64,000 nt of DNA, taken from Cavia porcellus. Lineage: Eukaryota; Chordata; Mammalia; Rodentia; Caviidae. A program made the translations under genes and the position numbers. How positions within the stretch are numbered: the stretch's first letter is position 1; every line of letters starts with the position of its first letter. This document shows positions 56,001 to 64,000 of the stretch, in pieces. The notes beneath the pieces are model-generated. The model worked only from the letters and a program-made list of their open reading frames with translations. It searched no databases and was not told the DNA's origin. The stretch lies in assembly GCF_034190915.1 (NCBI RefSeq), contig NW_026947627.1, positions 528,001 through 592,000 of the forward strand, in the 5' to 3' direction.

Positions 56001-57291
56001 ACCACCCCGTGATGTTTATCTCACTCCTACTAGTGAATGTAATGTAACACACACCCATACAATGCGCACCACCCCGTGATGTTTTTCTCACTCCTACTAG
56101 TGAATGTAATGTAACACACACCCATACAATGTGCACCACCCCGTGATGTTTTTCTCACTCCTACTAGTGAATGTAATGTAACACACACCCATACAATGCG
56201 CACCACCCCGTGATGTTTTTCTCACTGCTACTAGTGAATGTAATGTAACACACACCCATACAATGCGCACCACCCCGTGATGTTTTTCTCACTGCTACTA
56301 GTGAATGTAATGTAACACACACCCATACAATGCGCACCACCCCGTGATGTTTTTCTCACTGCTACTAGTGAATGTAATGTAACACACACCCATACAATGC
56401 CCACCACCCCGTGATGTTTATCTCACTCCTACTAGTGAATGTAATGTAACACACACCCATACAATGCGCACCACCCCGTGATGTTTTTCTCACTGCTACT
56501 AGTGAATGTAATGTAACACACACCCATACAATGCGCACCACCCCGTGATGTTTTTCTCACTGCTACTAGTGAATGTAATGTAACACACACCCATACAATG
56601 CGCACCACCCCGTGATGTTTTTCTCACTGCTACTAGTGAATGTAATGTAACACACACCCATACAATGCGCACCACCCCGTGATGTTTTTCTCACTGCTAC
56701 TAGTGAATGTAATGTAACACACACCCATACAATGCCCACCACCCCGTGATGTTTATCTCACTCCTACTAGTGAATGTAATGTAACACACACCCATACAAT
56801 GCGCACCACCCCGTGATGTTTTTCTCACTCCTACTAGTGAATGTAATGTAACACACACCCATACAATGTGCACCACCCCGTGATGTTTTTCTCACTCCTA
56901 CTAGTGAATGTAATGTAACACACACCCATACAATGCGCACCACCCCGTGATGTTTTTCTCACTGCTACTAGTGAATCTAATGTAACACAAACCCATACAA
57001 TGCGCACCGCCCCGTGATGTTTTTCTCACTGCTACTAGTGAATCTAATGTAACACACACCCATACAATGCGCACCACCCCGTGATGTTTTTCTCACTGCT
57101 ACTAGTGAATCTAATGTAACACACACCCATACAATGCGCACCGCCCCGTGATGTTTCTCACTGCTACTAGTGAATGTGATGTAACACACACCCATACAAT
57201 GCGCACCACCCTGTGATGTTTTTCTCACTCCTGCTAGTGAATCTGATGTAACACACACCCATACAATGCGCACCACCCCGTGATGTTTTTC
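53073..57291 (+). repeat. Higher-order unit 13 (63 monomers, 4,219 bp)
   Basis: Starts with CTGCTAG and CAAGGCG monomers, then jumps near 53,655 (CAGGGCG directly followed by CCCCATGATG) to the 45.9-46.2 kb type. From about 54.64 kb it matches 50.75-52.2 kb at offset 3,886, an exact 58 monomers. GTTTATCTC monomers follow (TTTAT at 55,680, 56,015, 56,417 and 56,752). The CACAAACCC/CACCGCCCC cluster and the 65-bp monomer at 57,150 copy 50,011-50,184 at offset 6,966. 63 x 67 - 2 = 4,219. Confidence 0.86.
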
Positions 57292-60200
57292 TCACTGCTG
57301 CTAGTGAATGTGATGTAACACACACCCATACAATGCGCACCACCCCGTGATGTTTTTCTCACTCCTGCTAGTGAATCTAATGTAACACACACCCATACAA
57401 TGCGCACCACCCCGTGATGTTTTTCTCACTCCTGCTAGTGAATCTAATGTAACACACACGCATACAATGCGCACCACCCCGTGATGTTTTTCTCACTCCT
57501 GCTAGTGAATGTAATGTAACACACACCCATACAATGCGCACCACCCCGTGATGTTTTTCTCACTCCTGCTAGTGAATGTAATGTAACACACACCCTTACA
57601 AGGCGCACCACCCCGTGATGTTTTTCTCACTCCTGCTAGTGAATGTAATGTAACACACACCCGTACAAGGCGCACCACCCCGTGATGTTTTTCTCACCCC
57701 TGCTAGTGAATGTAATGTAACACACACCCATACAAGGCGCACCACCCCGTGATGTTTTTCTCACCCCTACTAGTGAATGTAATGTAACACACACCCATAC
57801 AATGCGCACCACCCCGTGATGTTTTTCTCACCCCTACTAGTGAATGTAATGTAACACACACCCATACAGGGCGCACCACCCCGTGATGTTTTTCTCACCC
57901 CTACTAGTGAATGTAATGTAACACACACCCATACAAGGCGCACCACCCCGTGATGTTTTTCTCACTCCTACTAGTGAATATAATGTAACACACACCCATA
58001 CAAGGCGCACCACCCCGTGATGTTTTTCTCACTCCTACTAGTGAATGTAATGTAACACACACCCATACAAGGCGCACCACCCCGTGATGTTTTTCTCACT
58101 CCTACTAGTGAATCTAATGTAACACACACCCATACAAGGCGCACCACCCCGTGATGATTTTCTCCCTCCTACTAGTGAATCTAATGTAACACACACCCAT
58201 ACAATGCGCACCACCCCGTGATGATTTTCTCACTCCTACTAGTGAATGTAATGTAACACACACCCATACAATGCGCACCACCCCGTGATGTTTTTCAAAC
58301 TCCTACTAGTGAATGTAATGTAACACACACCCATACAATGCGCACCACCCCGTGATGTTTTTCTCACTCCTACTAGTGAATCTAATGTAACACACACCCA
58401 TACAATGCGCACCACCCCGTGATGTTTTTCTCACTCCTACTACTGAGTCTAATGTAACACACACCCATACAATGCGCACCACCCCGTGATGTTTTTCTCA
58501 CTCCTGCTAGTGAATGTAATGTAACACACACCCATACAATGCGCACCACCCCGTGATGTTTTTCTCACTCCTGCTAGTGAATGTAATGTAACACACACCC
58601 ATACAAGGCGCACCACCCCGTGATGTTTTTCTCACTCCTGCTCGTGAATGTAATGTAACACACACCCATACAAGGCGCACCACCCCGTGATGTTTTTCTC
58701 ACCCCTGCTAGTGAATGTAATGTAACACACACCCATACAAGGCGCACCACCCCGTGATGTTTTTCTCACCCCTACTAGTGAATGTAATGTAACACACACC
58801 CATACAATGCGCACCACCCCGTGATGTTTTTCTCACCGCTACTAGTGAATGTAATGTAACACACACCCATACAATGCGCACCACCCCGTGATGTTTTTCT
58901 CACTGCTACTAGTGAATCTAATGTAACACACACCCATACAATGCGCACCACCCCGTGATGTTTTTCTCACTGCTACTAGTGAATGTAATGTAACACACAC
59001 CCATACAATGCGCACCACCCCGTGATGTTTTTCTCACTGCTACTAGTGAATGTAATGTAACACACACCCATACAATGCGCACCACCCCGTGATGTTTTTC
59101 TCACTGCTACTAGTGAATGTAATGTAACACACACCCATACAATGCGCACCACCCCGTGATGTTTTTCTCACTGCTACTAGTGAATGTAATGTAACACACA
59201 CCCATATAATGCCCACCACCCCGTGATGTTTATCTCACTCCTACTAGTGAATGTAATGTAACACACACCCATACAATGCGCACCACCCCGTGATGTTTTT
59301 CTCACTGCTACTAGTGAATGTAATGTAACACACACCCATACAATGCGCACCACCCCGTGATGTTTTTCTCACTGCTACTAGTGAATGTAATGTAACACAC
59401 ACCCATACAATGCGCACCACCCCGTGATGTTTTTCTCACTGATACTAGTGAATGTAATGTAACACACACCCATACAATGCGCACCACCCCGTGATGTTTT
59501 TCAAACTCCTACTAGTGAATGTAATGTAACACACACCCATACAATGCGCACCACCCCGTGATGTTTTTCTCACTCCTACTAGTGAATCTAATGTAACACA
59601 CACCCATACAATGCGCACCACCCCGTGATGTTTTTCTCACTCCTACTACTGAGTCTAATGTAACACACACCCATACAATGCGCACCACCCCGTGATGTTT
59701 TTCTCACTCCTGCTAGTGAATGTAATGTAACACACACCCATACAATGCGCACCACCCCGTGATGTTTTTCTCACTCCTGCTAGTGAATGTAATGTAACAC
59801 ACACCCATACAAGGCGCACCACCCCGTGATGTTTTTCTCACTCCTGCTAGTGAATGTAATGTAACACACACCCATACAAGGCGCACCACCCCGTGATGTT
59901 TTTCTCACTCCTGCTAGTGAATGTAATGTAACACACACCCATACAAGGCGCACCACCCCGTGATGTTTTTCTCACCCCTGCTAGTGAATGTAATGTAACA
60001 CACACCCATACAAGGCGCACCACCCCGTGATGTTTTTCTCACCCCTACTAGTGAATGTAATGTAACACACACCCATACAATGCGCACCACCCCGTGATGT
60101 TTTTCTCACCGCTACTGGTGAATGTAATGTAACACACACCCATACAATGCGCACCACCCCGTGATGTTTTTCTCACTGCTACTAGTGAATCTAATGTAAC

Positions 60201-61443
60201 ACACACCCATACAATGCGCACCACCCCGTGATGTTTTTCTCACTGCTACTAGTGAATGTAATGTAACACACACCCATACAATGCGCACCACCCCGTGATG
60301 TTTTTCTCACTGCTACTAGTGAATGTAATGTAACACACACCCATACAATGCGCACCACCCCGTGATGTTTTTCTCACTGCTACTAGTGAATGTAATGTAA
60401 CACACACCCATACAATGCGCACCACCCCGTGATGTTTTTCTCACTGCTACTAGTGAATGTAATGTAACACACACCCATATAATGCCCACCACCCCGTGAT
60501 GTTTATCTCACTCCTACTAGTGAATGTAATGTAACACACACCCATACAATGCGCACCACCCCGTGATGTTTTTCTCACTGCTACTAGTGAATGTAATGTA
60601 ACACACACCCATACAATGCGCACCACCCCGTGATGTTTTTCTCACTGCTACTAGTGAATGTAATGTAACACACACCCATACAATGCGCACCACCCCGTGA
60701 TGTTTTTCTCACTGATACTAGTGAATGTAATGTAACACACACCCATACAATGCGCACCACCCCGTGATGTTTTTCTCACTGCTACTAGTGAATGTAATGT
60801 AACACACACCCATACAATGCCCACCACCCCGTGATGTTTATCTCACTCCTACTAGTGAATGTAATGTAACACACACCCATACAATGCGCACCACCCCGTG
60901 ATGTTTTTCTCACTCCTACTAGTGAATGTAATGTAACACACACCCATACAATGCGCACCGCCCCGTGATGTTTTTCTCACTCCTACTAGTGAAAGTAATG
61001 TAACACACACCCATACAATGCGCACCGCCCCGTGATGTTTTTCTCACTGCTACTAGTGAATCTAATGTAACACACACCCATACAATGCGCACCGCCCCGT
61101 GATGTTTTTCTCACTGCTACTAGTGAATCTAATGTAACACAAACCCATACAATGCGCACCGCCCCGTGATGTTTTTCTCACTGCTACTAGTGAATCTAAT
61201 GTAACACACACCCATACAACGCGCACCGCCCCGTGATGTTTTTCTCACTGCTACTAGTGAATCTAATGTAACACACACCCATACAATGCGCACCGCCCCG
61301 TGATGTTTCTCACTGCTACTAGTGAATCTGATGTAACACACACCCATACAATGCGCACCACCCCGTGATGTTTTTCTCACTCCTGCTAGTGAATCTGATG
61401 TAACACACACCCATACAATGCGCACCACCCCGTGATGTTTTTC
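57292..61443 (+). repeat. Higher-order unit 14 (62 monomers, 4,152 bp)
   Basis: A relative of unit 4 at an overall offset of 42,975. CAGGGCG at 57,866 matches 14,891. Two monomers are missing before 58,153, and GAGTC monomers lie at 58,442 and 59,648. An internal 18/19-monomer duplication (CAAACTCC at 58,296 and 59,502; CTGATACTAG at 59,441 and 60,714) restores the length. The 65-bp monomer is at 61,302. 62 x 67 - 2 = 4,152, identical to unit 4. Confidence 0.87.
58290..60720 (+). repeat. 18/19-monomer local duplication
   Basis: CAAACTCC at 58,296 and 59,502 and CTACTACTGAGTC at 58,439 and 59,645 are 1,206 bp apart (18 monomers). CTGATACTAG at 59,441 and 60,714 is 1,273 bp apart (19 monomers), so the second copy gained one CTGCTAG/CAAGGCG monomer. 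The copies also share CATATAATGCCC. Confidence 0.86.
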
Positions 61444-63451
61444 TCACTGCTGCTAGTGAATGTGATGTAACACACACCCATACAATGCGCACCACCCCGT
61501 GATGTTTTTCTCACTCCTGCTAGTGAATCTAATGTAACACACACCCATACAATGCGCACCACCACGTGATGTTTTCCTCACTCCTGCTAGTGAATGTAAT
61601 GTAACACACACCCATACAATGCGCACCACCCCGTGATGTTTTTCTCACTCCTGCTAGTGAATGTAATGTAACACACACCCATACAAGGCGCACCACCCCG
61701 TGATGTTTTTCTCACTCCTGCTAGTGAATGTAATGTAACACACACCCATACAAGGCGCACCACCCCGTGATGTTTTTCTCACCCCTGCTAGTGAATGTAA
61801 TGTAACACACACCCATACAAGGCGCACCACCCCGTGATGTTTTTCTCACCCCTACTAGTGAATGTAATGTAACACACACCCATACAATGCGCACCACCCC
61901 GTGATGTTTTTCTCACCCCTACTAGTGAATGTAATGTAACACACACCCATACAAGGCGCACCACCCCGTGATGTTTTTCTCACCCCTACTAGTGAATGTA
62001 ATGTAACACACACCCATACATGGCGCACCACCCCGTGATGTTTTTCTCACTCCTACTAGTGAATGTAATGTAACACACACCCATACAAGGCGCACCACCC
62101 CGTGATGTTTTTCTCACTCCTACTAGTGAATCTAATGTAACACACACCCATACAAGGCGCACCACCCCGTGATGTTTTTCTCACTCCTACTAGTGAATCT
62201 AATGTAACACACACCCATACAATGCGCACCACCCCGTGATGTTTTTCTCACTGCTACTAGTGAATGTAATGTAACACACACCCATACAATGCGCACCACC
62301 CCGTGATGTTTTTCTCACTGCTACTAGTGAATGTAATGTAACACACACCCATACAATGCGCACCACCCCGTGATGTTTTTCTCACTGCTACTAGTGAATC
62401 TAATGTAACACACACCCATACAATGCGCACCACCCCGTGATGTTTTTCTCACTGCTACTAGTGAATCTAATGTAACACACACCCATATAATGCCCACCAC
62501 CCCGTGATGTTTATCTCACTCCTACTAGTGAATGTAATGTAACACACACCCATAAAATGCGCACCACCCCGTGATGTTTTTCTCACTGCTACTAGTGAAT
62601 GTAATGTAACACACACCCATACAATGCGCACCACCCCGTGATGTTTTTCTCACTGCTACTAGTGAATGTAATGTAACACACACCCATACAATGCGCACCA
62701 CCCCGTGATGTTTTTCTCACTGATACTAGTGAATGTAATGTAACACACACCCATACAATGCGCACCACCCCGTGATGTTTTTCTCACTGCTACTAGTGAA
62801 TGTAATGTAACACACACCCATACAATGCCCACCACCCCGTGATGTTTATCTCACTCCTACTAGTGAATGTAATGTAACACACACCCATACAATGCGCACC
62901 ACCCCGTGATGTTTTTCTCACTCCTACTAGTGAATGTAATGTAACACACACCCATACAATGCGCACCACCCCGTGATGTTTTTCTCACTCCTACTAGTGA
63001 ATGTAATGTAACACACACCCATACAATGCGCACCACCCCGTGATGTTTTTCTCACTGCTACTAGTGAATCTAATGTAACACACACCCATACAATGCGCAC
63101 CGCCCCGTGATGTTTTTCTCACTGCTACTAGTGAATCTAATGTAACACAAACCCATACAATGCGCACAGCCCCGTGATGTTTTTCTCACTGCTACTAGTG
63201 AATCTAATGTAACACACACCCATACAACGCGCACCGCCCCGTGATGTTTTTCTCACTGCTACTAGTGAATCTAATGTAACACACACCCATACAATGCGCA
63301 CCGCCCCGTGATGTTTCTCACTGCTACTAGTGAATCTGATGTAACACACACCCATACAATGCGCACCACCCCGTGATGTTTTTCTCACTCCTGCTAGTTA
63401 ATCTGATGTAACACACACCCATACAATGCGCACCACCCCGTGATGTTTTTC
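61444..63451 (+). repeat. Higher-order unit 15 (30 monomers, 2,008 bp)
   Basis: The shortest complete unit. Most of it is a tandem copy of the preceding sequence: about 60,185-61,745 recurs at 62,193-63,753 (offset 2,008), including CATATAATGCCC (60,476 and 62,484), CTGATACTAG (60,714 and 62,722), the CACAAACCC/CACCGCCCC cluster and the 65-bp monomer (61,302 and 63,310). 30 x 67 - 2 = 2,008. Confidence 0.88.
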
Positions 63452-64000
63452 TCACTGCTGCTAGTGAATGTGATGTAACACACACCCATACAATGCGCAC
63501 CACCCCGTGATGTTTTTCTCACTCCTGCTAGTGAATCTAATGTAACACACACCCATACAATGCGCACCACCCCGTGATGTTTTTCTCACTCCTGCTAGTG
63601 AATGTAATGTAACACACACCCATACAATGCGCACCACCCCGTGATGTTTTTCTCACTCCTGCTAGTGAATGTAATGTAACACACACCCATACAAGGCGCA
63701 CCACCCCGTGATGTTTTTCTCACTCCTGCTAGTGAATGTAATGTAACACACACCCATACAATGCGCACCGCCCCGTGATGTTTTTCTCACTGCTACTAGT
63801 GAATCTAATGTAACACACACCCATACAATGCGCACCGCCCCGTGATGTTTTTCTCACTGCTACTAGTGAATCTACTGTAACACAAACCCATACAATGCGC
63901 ACCGCCCCGTGATGTTTTTCTCACTGCTACTAGTGAATCTAATGTAACACACACCCATACAACGCGCACCGCCCCGTGATGTTTTTCTCACTGCTACTAG
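63452..64000 (+). repeat. Partial higher-order unit 16 (8 monomers + 13 nt)
   Basis: Five CTGCTAG monomers follow the marker. Near 63,757 the array switches back to CACCGCCCC/GCTACTAG monomers, with a CACAAACCC monomer at 63,883 that repeats 63,148 (offset 735, eleven monomers less 2 bp). The window ends inside a monomer at CTACTAG, so the array continues. Confidence 0.88.

Larger units (their letters stand above)
1..64000 (+). repeat. 67-bp tandem satellite array, whole window
   Basis: Every base belongs to a head-to-tail repeat with a 67-bp period, always in the same orientation, with no unique spacer. There are 956 full monomers plus 13 nt: 926 are 67 bp and 30 are shorter (62, 64, 65 or 66 bp). 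Conserved words in each monomer are TCACT, CTAGTGAAT, GTAACACACACCCATAC, GCGCACCACCCCGTGATG and a T5 tract. Consensus G+C is about 45%, with C far exceeding G on the plus strand. I do not recognise the family. Known biology: arrays of this kind usually lie in constitutive heterochromatin or centromeres; that location is inferred here, not shown. Minus-strand open frames of 61-102 codons are repeat translations and are not called as genes. No stretch of 300 bases holds anything except this repeat. Confidence 0.98.

Noticed and set aside
1..64000. CRISPR array
   Set aside because: There are no variable spacers between constant repeats; the whole 67-bp unit is repeated, in near-identical form, almost a thousand times.
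1..64000. rRNA, tRNA, transposon or retroelement inserts
   Set aside because: The monomer count closes exactly with no insertion, and scanning showed no departure from the 67-bp phase beyond the 30 short monomers.

Overview
The window is one uninterrupted tandem satellite array. All 64,000 bases belong to head-to-tail copies of a 67-bp monomer in a single orientation, and the array runs off both ends. Counted from base 1, there are 956 complete monomers plus 13 bases. The count closes exactly: 956 x 67 + 13 = 64,065, minus 65 bases lost in 30 shortened monomers, gives 64,000. I found no gene, RNA gene, transposon, CRISPR array, origin or unique spacer. The open frames of 61-102 codons all lie on the minus strand and are translations of the repeat itself.

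The sequence cannot name the organism, and I do not recognise this monomer as a published satellite. A 64-kb homogeneous array with higher-order structure, two CpG sites per monomer and many CpG-to-TpG/CpA variants points to a eukaryotic heterochromatic locus such as a (peri)centromere, subtelomere or sex/B chromosome. That is inference. The consensus monomer has about 45% G+C and is strongly strand-asymmetric (about A19 C22 G8 T18 on the plus strand).

Variation between monomers is not random. Six or so sites toggle between two bases: CCT/GCT and CTACT/CTGCT near the start, TCACT/TCACC, GAATCT/GAATGT, AATG/GATG, and CAATGCG/CAAGGCG. A rare marker monomer (TCACTGCTGCTAG followed by GAATGTGATG) was found 16 times and sets a common phase. 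Marker to marker, the array divides into higher-order units of 60, 66, 51, 62, 70, 48, 43, 64, 61, 75, 115, 41, 63, 62 and 30 monomers, with partial units at both ends. Units share long stretches at constant offsets but differ by whole-monomer gains, losses and register jumps.

Layout: 0-2.5 kb is a three-part mosaic. 1.7-15.8 kb holds large tandem copies (periods 4,015, 4,417 and 3,412 bp) that share a 3-bp-deletion monomer. 15.3-17.2 kb is a nested 16-monomer amplification. 17.2-23.6 kb is a single 70-monomer unit carrying a partial copy of the window's first block. 23.6-36.1 kb is a distinct subfamily domain with a 1-bp-deletion monomer and a GCCCTAAAA monomer. 36.9-46.0 kb is a 5,020-bp duplication interrupted by a block transplanted from the previous domain. 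46.0-57.3 kb is a mosaic punctuated by a GTTTATCTC monomer at 4-6 monomer spacing in its densest runs, with a 43-monomer duplication. 57.3-64.0 kb is a rearranged relative of 14.2-18.5 kb that ends in very recent short-range duplications. The overall picture is an array evolving by in-register unequal exchange or amplification. Coordinates of block edges were read by eye and are good to about one monomer; marker positions are exact to a few bases.
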